The notes: generated from the sequence alone by a model not told the origin. Shown: positions 1 to 5,322, counted from the first letter of the stretch. The stretch is 6,823 nt of DNA from Nanobdellota archaeon (GCA_018817905.1 JAHISS010000083.1:1-6823); one strand, 5' to 3'. Translations and numbers: made by a program.

Positions 1-98
1 CCAAGCCCTCCAAATATCATCTCAAAGAAATTGAATTTTTTATCTATCTTATTTATCAAAGCAATAGGCCCAAAAGAAAAACTTACGTTTCCTTTCAT
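1..98 (-). CDS. 5' end of a probable transposase gene (partial, runs off the window)
   Basis: Reading leftward from an ATG at 98-96, the frame stays open for 32 codons to the window edge. The peptide begins MKGNVSFSFGPIALINKIDK and continues with an F-rich stretch ending MIFGGL. The start is well supported: GGAGG (complement of 110-114) lies 11 nt upstream. The peptide resembles, from memory only, the N-termini of IS4/IS1634-like transposases found in uncultured archaea. No catalytic residue is in the window, so the family is a guess. The 10-bp inverted repeat at 114-140 directly upstream would suit the end of an insertion sequence. It could equally be an unrelated hypothetical gene. Confidence 0.5.
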   Translation of the reverse strand, partial: MKGNVSFSFGPIALINKIDKKFNFFEMIFGGL

Positions 99-113
99 TT
101 CGATTTAGGCCTC

Positions 114-140
114 CTTTCAGTTGTTTCTAACAACTGAAAG
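114..140. repeat. Perfect 10-bp inverted repeat (hairpin) abutting a ribosome site
   Basis: CTTTCAGTTG (114-123) and its exact complement CAACTGAAAG (131-140) surround a 7-nt spacer. On the minus strand the second arm runs straight into GAGG, so the AAAG of the extended AAAGGAGG ribosome site lies in the stem. The repeat could act as a translational brake on the minus-strand gene, as the end of an insertion sequence, or as an operator between the two divergent genes. The sequence shows the repeat; the roles are inferred. Confidence 0.75.
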
Positions 141-165
141 ATTCAGCATTTAAGTTTAACTGGCG

Positions 166-1098
166 ATGTCAAGTGAAAACATTGGAAAAATCAGCAAATT
201 ATTGGAAAGCTACGAACCAGGTAGAATAATCTCAAGCGAGAAGTTAATATTTTCTAGGGCAATGGAACAAGATGTTTACAATGTAACATCTCCCTTTTTG
301 GTTAGTGGAAAAGAGTATCTGCTTGGAAGGGTAGAAACCCGAGGCGATGAAAGGAACACCAAAGCAATATTCTTTCAGAAAAAAGAAAATTTATGGGAGG
401 CAGACATTAGAATGCCTATCTTCAGTTTGCAAGACCCTTTTATTTTCCCCTTCAAAAATGAAATTATCGTGGGGGGTGTGGAAGTAGTGCAGAAAAAAGC
501 GCGCAAGTTTTTAAGTTACAGAAATGCCTTTTACGCTGGAAAAGATGTTTTTTATTTGAGTAAACTTGGGAACGGGCCATGGGGCATGAAAGGAATAAGA
601 TTTAAAGATTTACCAAATGAAAAGATTGGAGTCTTTACAAGATTGCAAGGAGATGGGGGCGGAAGGGGCAAAATAGGATTTGCAATAATAAATTCACTTG
701 ACGAATTAAAACCAAGGCTTATGTCTCAAACTGTGGCTATACAAGGAATTTTTGCAGAAGGAGAATGGGGCGGGGTAAATGAAATCCACAAATTAAAAAA
801 TGGAAAGTGGGGAGTCTTAGCTCATGTAGCGCGCTACGCCAAAGGAAAGATAAGACATTATTACCCAATAAGTTTTCTGTTTGATTACGAGAAAAGAGAA
901 ATTTCCAAGGTTAAAATATTAACAAGAAGAGAGGACTTGCCAGAAGACGAAGCAAAGAAACCTGATTTATTTTATGTAGTTTATCCCGGGGGTATTGTTA
1001 GGAAAGATGACGGAACAGCGGTTTTGTATGTTGGCGTCGGAGATTCTAAAGCTTATGCTGTAGCCATGAAAGATCCTTTTTTAGAATATGAAGATTAG
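166..1098 (+). CDS. DUF1861 family protein, five-bladed-propeller carbohydrate-active fold (GT108/GH130-like)
   Basis: This 310-residue protein matches the DUF1861 pattern as I know it. In order it has DVYNVTSPF near residues 36-44, GRVETR at 54-59, LQDPFIF at 88-94, EWGGVNE at 200-206 followed by GVLAH at 216-220, YPGG at 273-276 and GVGD at 290-293. DUF1861 proteins are related to GH130 and GH43-type propellers. Leishmania relatives turn over a beta-1,2-mannan as dual transferase-phosphorylases (CAZy GT108). In that fold family the Asp of a DPx motif is catalytic, so D90 is the candidate here. The substrate in this organism is unknown. There is no signal peptide or membrane helix, so it is probably cytoplasmic. 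The ATG at 166 is the first in frame; it lacks a Shine-Dalgarno sequence and no well-placed TATA box is evident. It diverges from the partial gene at 1-98 and converges on corA. Confidence 0.8.
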   Translation: MSSENIGKISKLLESYEPGRIISSEKLIFSRAMEQDVYNVTSPFLVSGKEYLLGRVETRGDERNTKAIFFQKKENLWEADIRMPIFSLQDPFIFPFKNEIIVGGVEVVQKKARKFLSYRNAFYAGKDVFYLSKLGNGPWGMKGIRFKDLPNEKIGVFTRLQGDGGGRGKIGFAIINSLDELKPRLMSQTVAIQGIFAEGEWGGVNEIHKLKNGKWGVLAHVARYAKGKIRHYYPISFLFDYEKREISKVKILTRREDLPEDEAKKPDLFYVVYPGGIVRKDDGTAVLYVGVGDSKAYAVAMKDPFLEYED

Positions 1099-1108
1099 AC
1101 ATGTCTAA
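1095..1108. other. 14-bp perfect palindrome joining two convergent stop codons
   Basis: TTAGACATGTCTAA reads identically on both strands. It contains the TAG stop of the plus-strand gene (1096-1098) and the TAG stop of corA on the minus strand (1105-1107), leaving only 6 nt between the coding regions. Part of the symmetry follows automatically from two facing TAG stops. No separate terminator is visible between the genes, so transcripts probably overlap at their 3' ends. Confidence 0.6.
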
Positions 1109-2214
1109 ATCCACCTCTTCCTTCTAAAATAAAACAGCATAAATCCTACGAGGACTATCATTACTAACCATACGAGTGGGTAGAACCACCAAATTTTTAG
1201 TTCTGGCATGAACTCGAAGTTCATTCCGTAGATTCCTGCTATAAATGTGAGGGGTATGAAGACAGTTGCGATTATCGTCAGGACTTTCATTGTTTCATTC
1301 ATTTTGTTACTGATCGCTGAGAGATAAGAGTCAAGCATTCCTGAAAGCAAGTCTCTAAACGTTTCAATGGTGTCAATAACTTGGATTGTGTGATCATACG
1401 TGTCACGAAAGTACGGCTTTGTCTGCTTGGATATTATTTTCATTTCGTTGCGGTGCAAGCTTCCGATTACTTCCCTCAGCGGCCAGACAGATTTTCTCAA
1501 AAGAATAAGCTCCCTTTTTATGCGATACATGTCGGCTTGCGTTTTTGTTTGAGGCCGAGTAATCAACTCTTTTTCAAGTTCTTCAATGCCCTCTCCAACT
1601 TTTTCCAACACTGAGAAGTAATGATCAACAACGCCGTCTATTAACGCATAGAGAAGATAATCACTTCCAGAGCTTCTTATAACCTTCCTACCTTTTCTAA
1701 TGCGTTCTCTAACTGGGTTAAAAACATCTCCTTCCTGTTCTTGGAATGAAACAACAGTATTTTTCTGCAAGATCAAACCCAGTTGCTCGCCGTGAACGGC
1801 TTTAGTTTTTTCGTTATAGGCGAGCATTTTTAACACGACAAAAATTGTTTTATCATAATCTTCAACCTTGGGGCGTTGGTTAACGTTTGCGATGTCTTCT
1901 AATATCAGTGGATGCAACCCTAAATTCGCTCCAAGTTTTTCAAGAATAGAAATATCATGAACTCCATTCACATTAATCCATGTTACTGACTTCTTATCTT
2001 TGTAAGGAAAGGCGTCTTCAACTTTTTTTGTTGATTTCTCCTCAAGGCTTATTTTCGTGTAATCTATAATGTCTATCGTTGCCTCTTCTTTTCTTTCCTT
2101 GCCTGTATAGTGAATTGTCCCAGGGGGCTTGCCCTTCTTTTTATGAACCTCGGGCAAGAACCTTGAAAAGCCAAGAGCTTTTATCTCATCAATTGCTGCT
2201 TCTTTTGCCGCCAT
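1105..2214 (-). CDS. corA: CorA-family magnesium/cobalt transporter
   Basis: CorA forms a homopentameric inner-membrane channel that takes up Mg2+ (also Co2+ and Ni2+). The 369-residue product is of usual length and has the full layout. A soluble N-terminal alpha/beta domain covers about residues 45-200 and includes VTWINVNG at 77-84 and the HPLILEDIANVNQRPK stretch at 101-116. A long helical stalk follows at about 195-310. TM1 (about 311-329) ends in the diagnostic YGMNF, with G330-M331-N332 forming the selectivity filter, and TM2 is at about 343-363. A basic tail, FRRKRWI, ends the protein, as is typical. All hallmark residues are present, so it should be functional. The ATG at 2214 is preferred because a TATA box sits about 24 nt upstream, giving a leaderless message. 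It is monocistronic and convergent with the DUF1861 gene. Confidence 0.97.
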   Translation of the reverse strand: MAAKEAAIDEIKALGFSRFLPEVHKKKGKPPGTIHYTGKERKEEATIDIIDYTKISLEEKSTKKVEDAFPYKDKKSVTWINVNGVHDISILEKLGANLGLHPLILEDIANVNQRPKVEDYDKTIFVVLKMLAYNEKTKAVHGEQLGLILQKNTVVSFQEQEGDVFNPVRERIRKGRKVIRSSGSDYLLYALIDGVVDHYFSVLEKVGEGIEELEKELITRPQTKTQADMYRIKRELILLRKSVWPLREVIGSLHRNEMKIISKQTKPYFRDTYDHTIQVIDTIETFRDLLSGMLDSYLSAISNKMNETMKVLTIIATVFIPLTFIAGIYGMNFEFMPELKIWWFYPLVWLVMIVLVGFMLFYFRRKRWI

Positions 2215-2231
2215 CGAAAAATAAAGCTAAA

Positions 2232-2246
2232 GCGCTATAAAAGTTT
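2232..2246 (-). promoter_or_regulatory. TATA-box promoter of corA (leaderless)
   Basis: On the minus strand AAACTTTTATAGCGC places the centre of TTTTATA about 24 nt before the corA ATG. An archaeal transcription start about 24-27 nt beyond the box would fall on or within a few bases of the start codon. No Shine-Dalgarno sequence precedes the ATG, in agreement with leaderless initiation. Confidence 0.65.
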
Positions 2247-2318
2247 ATGTTTTTCTGTTAAGCCCAGTTCATAAATCATCTTAAAGAGAATCGTAGCATT
2301 GACTGGTTTTATCATTAA

Positions 2319-2606
2319 TTGCAGGGTGGAGATTATGAAATCTTTTTTGCAAGCAATGTCAAAGTGAATCTCCCAATCACAACAAGTAAAATCAAAAAAC
2401 AATCATTATCAACAACACAGATTATTCCATCGGTCTGGCGGGAAGGTGGTGTGATAATCTCTGGGTGGGCGAGCTGAGTCAGTTTAGTAAAAGAATGACA
2501 AATAAGAACTGGCTCTGGGAGTTGGGCGGCGTTTACCAAGCAGCAAGATGTTGGGATTTCTTTTCGATTAAAATGTTTACTTTGCATGCCCACACCATTT
2601 AAATAA
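2319..2606 (+). pseudogene. Possible decayed reading frame in the corA-yjdF-like spacer
   Basis: The 415-nt spacer 2215-2629 has no confident gene. One plus-strand frame reads sensibly for 48 codons, with GDYEIFFASNVKVNLPITT at its start, and ends at TGA 2475-2477. The same frame meets a second TGA at 2496-2498 and then runs about 35 more codons to TAA 2604-2606. It has no convincing start codon or ribosome site. I do not recognise the peptide. A gene remnant is the simplest reading, and chance is possible because the spacer is locally less AT-rich. An opposing minus-strand frame across 2333-2593 starts with GTG, is cysteine-rich in an unprotein-like way and has no promoter or ribosome site. 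Confidence 0.25.
2597..2606 (+). promoter_or_regulatory. TATA-box promoter of the two-gene membrane operon
   Basis: ATTTAAATAA is centred near 2602. A start site about 26 nt downstream falls at roughly 2628, at the GTG (2630) or just before the ATG (2636), so the message is leaderless or nearly so. No Shine-Dalgarno sequence is present. Confidence 0.6.
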
Positions 2607-2629
2607 CTTCTTTACTTTGTTAATTTTGA

Positions 2630-3307
2630 GTGAAAATGGGCAGAGTAAAATCCTTTCTTTTTGGTAAAAGAATAGAATCAGGAGAGAGGATACACCACTT
2701 CTTAATTTTAATAATTAGAACAATCCTCCTACTTGCATTTGCTTTTTCTGTTTATGAAAAGCGGTGGACTTTGCTTTTTATGATAACGTTAAATTTTTTG
2801 ATTACTTTTCTCCCTAAGTTATTTGAAAAAAAATATAAGATTAACATTCCTATTGAGTTTGAAATATTGGTATTGGTTTTTGTTTTTGCTTCATTGTTCT
2901 TAGGAGAAGTTAAAGATTATTACCTTAGATATTGGTGGTGGGATGTAGTTCTGCATGTAGGCTCAGGTGTTGCGCTTGGATTTGTCGGCTTTATAGTTCT
3001 TTACGTTTTGTATAAGGGAGACAAAATAAATGCTAAACCCTTCACAATCGCTTTCTTTTCATTTTGCTTTGCTATGGCCCTGGGCGCGGTTTGGGAGATT
3101 TTTGAATTTGCAATGGACCAGTTTTTTGGATTGAGCATGCAGAAATCAGGACTGATAGATACAATGTGGGATTTAATTGTAGACGGCATCGGAGCGGTAT
3201 TTGCGTCTGCTATTGGATACTTATACTTGAAAAGAGGAGAAGTGTTTTTTGTTGATAAAATAATCAATCGTTTTGTAAAAGAAAATCCAGCGCTGTTTGA
3301 AAAATGA
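2630..3307 (+). CDS. YjdF/DUF2238-type integral membrane protein
   Basis: This 225-residue protein has about six transmembrane helices: near residues 23-42, 46-63, 77-93, 106-128, 138-157 and 182-200. Conserved charged residues cluster at the helix ends: WWWDVVLHVGSG (102-113, D105 and H109), GAVWEIFEFAMD (152-163, E156, E159, D163) and DTMWDLIVDGIGA (177-189, D177, D181, D185). This WEIFEF...DTMWDLI.D pattern is what I associate with the YjdF (DUF2238) family, whose biochemical role is unknown. Buried Asp/Glu/His residues could bind metal or a lipid head group, but that is speculation. GTG at 2630 or ATG at 2636 are both plausible starts; the TATA position does not separate them. Its TGA stop overlaps the next gene's ATG, so the two are one transcript. 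Confidence 0.8.
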   Translation: MKMGRVKSFLFGKRIESGERIHHFLILIIRTILLLAFAFSVYEKRWTLLFMITLNFLITFLPKLFEKKYKINIPIEFEILVLVFVFASLFLGEVKDYYLRYWWWDVVLHVGSGVALGFVGFIVLYVLYKGDKINAKPFTIAFFSFCFAMALGAVWEIFEFAMDQFFGLSMQKSGLIDTMWDLIVDGIGAVFASAIGYLYLKRGEVFFVDKIINRFVKENPALFEK

Positions 3308-3669
3308 TTCAGGCATTTAATCTTTTGAGCGCGATTATAACAATAGGGATATTTGTAATTTCAGCTTTTCCGCTTCACAAGGCTGTGAAAATTTTCAAAG
3401 GTCGGGCTAAATTCCATAAAACTTTATTCGTAGTCATAACATCAAGCATTGTAATCTCTTTAATCAACGCCGTCTTTACTGGTTGGGCAGGAGCTTCTGC
3501 GTTTATCTTTTTAATCTGGATTTATCGCAAAGCGTTTAGGCTAAAGTGGTATAAGGCCATTATGGTTTGGGCCTTGCATTTGGCGTTCATCATAGCTTCC
3601 TCAATAATTATTGAATTAATACTAAATACAGTATCAGGAATCTCTGTTTTCTTCGGTAATTCCTTTTAA
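3304..3669 (+). CDS. Small integral membrane protein of unknown function
   Basis: The 121-residue product is almost entirely hydrophobic. Probable membrane segments lie near residues 4-23, 41-59, 61-74 and 85-108, joined by short basic loops such as KIFKGRAKFHK (29-39) and YRKAFRLKWYK (74-84). I do not recognise a family. The ATG overlaps the upstream TGA (ATGA), which fixes the start and implies translational coupling with the YjdF-like gene. The coupling suggests the two products act together, possibly as a complex. No terminator hairpin follows. The gene ends about 10 nt before the first tRNA-like direct repeat, at the boundary of the accessory region. Confidence 0.75.
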   Translation: MIQAFNLLSAIITIGIFVISAFPLHKAVKIFKGRAKFHKTLFVVITSSIVISLINAVFTGWAGASAFIFLIWIYRKAFRLKWYKAIMVWALHLAFIIASSIIIELILNTVSGISVFFGNSF

Positions 3670-3678
3670 TGACTAATC

Positions 3679-3733
3679 TCTACGAATTGCTGCACTTTGT
3701 AACCCTTGTCTCCAAGCATGCGCGGTCCACTCA
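3679..3733. repeat. Direct repeat, copy 1 (55 bp, tRNA-Ser-like core)
   Basis: This segment, beginning TCTACGAATTGCTGC and ending GTCCACTCA, recurs at 4493-4547 with only two mismatches (A/G and C/T on the minus strand). The copies are 814 bp apart. On the minus strand it reads TGAGTGGA...TTGGAGA, like a tRNA-Ser D-loop and anticodon loop. The identity stops abruptly at both ends. Copy 1 lacks the tRNA 5' acceptor part that copy 2 keeps. The promoter of the gene at 3769 starts 4-5 bp after this copy. Confidence 0.9.
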
Positions 3734-3736
3734 ACA

Positions 3737-3747
3737 AATTATAAAAG
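3737..3747 (+). promoter_or_regulatory. TATA-box promoter of the putative toxin-antitoxin operon
   Basis: AAATTATAAAAG is centred near 3743, almost exactly 26 nt before the ATG at 3769, indicating leaderless transcription. It sits just outside direct-repeat copy 1, so a regulator binding the repeat edge could affect it. Confidence 0.65.
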
Positions 3748-3768
3748 CTCTTCCTTCATTATCTGTAA

Positions 3769-4104
3769 ATGACCAAGAACTATTCAGAAGAAGTAAAAGA
3801 ACTAATCGAAGAATATAAGGAAAAAGGATTTGAATGGGGAAAGCCAATTGATTATCTCGAATTTAGAAACAGCTGTTCAAAGGAAGAGATGGAAAAGGAG
3901 ATTCTTGATTGCAGCAATGTTGAGTTTGTTGAAAAACAAAGAGAGCAAGATGAAACAAGATATAAGCTTTATTTTGTATACATCTCTAAAACGGGGAGAG
4001 TTTATGTCTTGAAATTTACAGAAAAAATAAGAATAATCACAATTTACCCAATCGGAAAACAAACCCTGAAAAATTACAAGGAGAGAAAGTTTAAAAAACT
4101 CTGA
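3769..4104 (+). CDS. Putative toxin of a TA pair (DUF4258-like)
   Basis: The 111-residue protein has an acidic helical N-terminus (EEVKELIEEYKEKG, 7-20) followed by a compact alpha/beta part. Residues 65-95 read as three beta strands (KLYFVYIS, RVYVLKFT, IRIITIYPIG) and the C-terminus is lysine-rich (KNYKERKFKKL). The pattern of a Y/F-V-Y strand followed by R-I-I-T-x-Y-P near the C-terminus resembles DUF4258 and RelE-like small mRNA-interferase toxins. DUF4258 genes are commonly paired with a downstream DUF2283 gene, as here. I see no definite catalytic set, so toxicity is inferred from gene order and family resemblance. The start is fixed by the TATA box 26 nt upstream. The gene lies between the tRNA-like repeats. 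Confidence 0.6.
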   Translation: MTKNYSEEVKELIEEYKEKGFEWGKPIDYLEFRNSCSKEEMEKEILDCSNVEFVEKQREQDETRYKLYFVYISKTGRVYVLKFTEKIRIITIYPIGKQTLKNYKERKFKKL

Positions 4105-4119
4105 AACCCTGGAATAAAT

Positions 4120-4473
4120 ATGATAAAACAACATTACAGCGAGGAAGATGATATATTCACCATCTACGACAGTGAGCACAAGCCTTCTGAAACTGTGGAA
4201 TTCTCAGAATTCCTAAACATTGATATTGATAAAAACAAGTCAATAGTAGGCATTGAGGTCTTCCATGCAACTGAATTTTTCTCAGCCTTGAATGAAGCTG
4301 TCACAAAAACCTTGTTGGAATCCGTAGACAGCGTTTCAATAGAATGTAAGAATTATAGAAATAACTGGTTTATTGTTTTAGTATTTGAAAAAGATGGAGA
4401 TAAATTAAGAATCCAAATGCCTCCGTTGAGAAAGTCCGAATACACAAGCCCTCTGATTGCGAGTTGCGAATGA
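4120..4473 (+). CDS. DUF2283 family protein, putative antitoxin
   Basis: Residues 5-56 carry the DUF2283 pattern: HYSEEDDIFTIYD (5-17), a short linker and strand to FLNIDIDKNKSIVGIEVFHAT (31-51), where D-x-N/D-x-x-I-V-G-I-E-V is the hallmark. The C-terminal half (about 60-117) is an additional helix plus strands (VSIECKNYRNNWFIVLVFE) not in the minimal domain. DUF2283 proteins are small acidic proteins often encoded next to DUF4258 and proposed as antitoxins. The product is acidic while the upstream protein has a basic tail, which suits a neutralising complex. It follows the upstream stop by 15 nt. A weak TATA-like TTTAAAAAAC at 4090-4099 lies about 26 nt before its ATG, so it may also be transcribed alone, an arrangement that would keep antitoxin in excess. 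Confidence 0.72.
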   Translation: MIKQHYSEEDDIFTIYDSEHKPSETVEFSEFLNIDIDKNKSIVGIEVFHATEFFSALNEAVTKTLLESVDSVSIECKNYRNNWFIVLVFEKDGDKLRIQMPPLRKSEYTSPLIASCE

Positions 4474-4476
4474 TTG

Positions 4477-4493
4477 TTCGTTGAACGAATTTT
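4477..4493 (+). terminator. Hairpin plus T-run after the TA pair
   Basis: TTCGT (4477-4481) and ACGAA (4485-4489) form a 5-bp stem with a TGA loop, followed by TTTT. It starts 4 nt after the DUF2283 stop and ends at the second direct repeat, so it probably terminates the cassette's transcript. The stem is short. Confidence 0.45.
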
Positions 4494-4547
4494 CTACGAA
4501 TTGCTGCACTTTGTAACCCTTGTCTCCAAGCACGCGCGATCCACTCA
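4493..4547. repeat. Direct repeat, copy 2 (55 bp, tRNA-Ser-like core)
   Basis: It is 53/55 identical to 3679-3733 in the same orientation. The pair encloses 759 bp holding exactly one complete operon with its promoter and terminator. This copy continues into an intact tRNA-like 5' end (4548-4558), so it looks like the more complete version. Confidence 0.9.
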
Positions 4548-4558
4548 GCCACCTCGGC
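4493..4558 (-). pseudogene. tRNA-Ser(GGA)-like 5' fragment without a 3' half
   Basis: The minus strand begins GCCGAGGTGGCTGAGTGGA, a textbook acceptor strand (7 nt), T8-G9 and D-arm of a class II tRNA. It continues to TTGGAGA, which fits an anticodon loop with U33 and anticodon GGA (Ser). Beyond this the expected anticodon-stem partner of CGTGC is missing; instead CTTG-GAGA-CAAG can form a small GNRA hairpin. No TTCGAAT T-loop and no CCTCGGC acceptor partner occur downstream or elsewhere in the window. The segment is therefore a truncated or rearranged tRNA gene, or conceivably the 5' part of a split or intron-bearing tRNA. Confidence 0.5.
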
Positions 4559-4578
4559 TTAATTATTAAAGGAAGGAG

Positions 4579-4591
4579 AATTTTTAATATT
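4579..4591 (+). promoter_or_regulatory. TATA-box promoter of the NYN gene
   Basis: The AATTTTTAATATT region is centred near 4585, about 25 nt before the ATG at 4610, giving a leaderless message. It is downstream of direct-repeat copy 2. A GGAAGGAG run at 4571-4578 is too far upstream to be the ribosome site. Confidence 0.5.
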
Positions 4592-4609
4592 GTTTATCTT
4601 TCAGTCTTT

Positions 4610-5278
4610 ATGAAAAACAAAGAAAGAGTTTCGATATTCGTTGACGGGGGAAATTTTTATCATAGTACGCAAAAGAGGGGATGGAAAATTAATTATCGAA
4701 AACTAATTAATGAACTAGTGAGGGGAAGAAACCTTGTTGGAGCTTACTACTATGTCGCCCCGTTGGATTTAGACACAAACCAAGAGAGATATTGGAAGCA
4801 CCAAAGATTTCTTGATATGTTGAAAGAAATTCCTAAATTTTAGTATATAATTTTTGAAAAAATAGCTTAAATTGCAGCCAGCCCCCCAATGGTTAATAAT
4901 GAAATCAATCAGGATATATTGATTGGATTTGTGATAATTATTTGAGTTAGTTAGGGTTTGGGTGTGTTGGGTAATTTGAATGTGGTTTTGTGTGCATTAA
5001 GAAAAGTAAAAACGAAAGATGGTTGTTTTGAATTTGTAGTGAAAGGAGATGATGCTATGCTTATTCATGACTTTCTTGTGGGGGCTTATGAAAATCTGTA
5101 TGACACCACAATTATTGTTAGCGGTGATGAGGATTTCGCTCCAATAATAAAAACTGCCCAAAAGTTAGGGAAGAAAGTAGGTAATGCTTATTTCAAATGC
5201 AGTTCTTCACAAGCATTAAGACAAGTATGTAATTTTTCCGTGCCTCTTGATAAAATGGTGAATAAGATAATCAATTAA
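4610..5278 (+). pseudogene. NYN-domain (LabA/DUF88-like) nuclease gene, interrupted
   Basis: NYN-domain proteins are PIN-like, metal-dependent RNases with conserved Asp residues. The first fragment (4610-4843, 77 aa) starts MKNKERVSIFVDGGNFYHS, holding the first motif (D12, N15), and continues through YYYVAPLD to LKEIPKF before TAG. The second part (about 4979-5278) resumes at NVVLCALRK and contains VKGDDAMLIHD, the VSGDEDF motif and GKKVGNAYFK, i.e. the remaining acidic residues and end of the domain. Joined, they give about 175 residues, normal for the family, with IPKF meeting NVVLC as in intact relatives. Both halves are in the same frame, but the roughly 135 nt between them carries four in-frame stops (TAG 4841, TAA 4868, TGA 4943, TAG 4949). 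TTG 4958 is an open but unlikely restart. The best reading is a pseudogene made by a small insertion; removal at the RNA level is an untested alternative. The ATG at 4610 fits the TATA box. Confidence 0.85.
4841..4978. mobile_element. Small palindromic insertion inside the NYN gene (MITE-like, tentative)
   Basis: This stretch separates the two NYN halves; exact edges are uncertain (132-138 nt all preserve frame). It holds nested inverted repeats: CCCAA 4885-4889 with TTGGG 4958-4962, AATAAT 4895-4900 with ATTATT 4937-4942, and AATCAAT 4903-4909 with ATTGATT 4918-4924 around an 8-nt loop. AATTT occurs at 4836-4840 and again at 4973-4977, a possible target duplication, though its spacing does not give a clean excision. 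It has no coding content. Miniature transposable element, structured RNA insert and intron are all possible. Confidence 0.4.
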
Positions 5279-5296
5279 GGAATATGAAGGCTCAGC

Positions 5297-5322
5297 ATTG
5301 CCCGAAGACCATACTGGGCGAT
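5297..5322 (+). terminator. Hairpin followed by T-rich tract after the NYN gene
   Basis: ATTGCCC (5297-5303) pairs with GGGCGAT (5316-5322), seven pairs including one G-U, around a 12-nt loop. The following 40 nt are rich in T (TTCTTTATTCTTTAG, then TTTAAGTTTTTGG). It lies 19 nt past the second NYN fragment and could end its transcript. Confidence 0.45.

Noticed and set aside
1381..1614. Plus-strand open frame of 77 codons
   Set aside because: It lies antisense within corA, has no promoter or ribosome site and encodes a cysteine/phenylalanine-rich peptide with no recognisable family.
2475..2498. TGA codons as selenocysteine or recoded tryptophan
   Set aside because: Neighbouring genes end at TGA and use TGG for tryptophan, no selenocysteine-insertion structure was seen, and the frame has no good start codon.
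2333..2593. Minus-strand 86-codon frame in the corA spacer
   Set aside because: It starts with GTG without a ribosome site, and the AT-rich box at 2597-2606 is only about 9 nt away, too close for an archaeal promoter. Its composition is unlike the neighbouring proteins.
3679..4547. Two-copy direct repeat considered as a CRISPR array
   Set aside because: There are only two copies, 759 bp apart, and the interval contains real genes. The repeat is tRNA-like rather than CRISPR-like and no cas gene is present.
4370..4552. Minus-strand frame across the second direct repeat
   Set aside because: It overlaps the tRNA-like fragment and the antitoxin 3' end, and its N-terminal peptide is just the translation of tRNA-like sequence.
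4836..4977. AATTT flanks as a clean transposon target duplication
   Set aside because: Removing the segment between the AATTT copies deletes 137 nt and shifts the frame, whereas homology needs a multiple of three. A 5-bp AT-rich match is also likely by chance.
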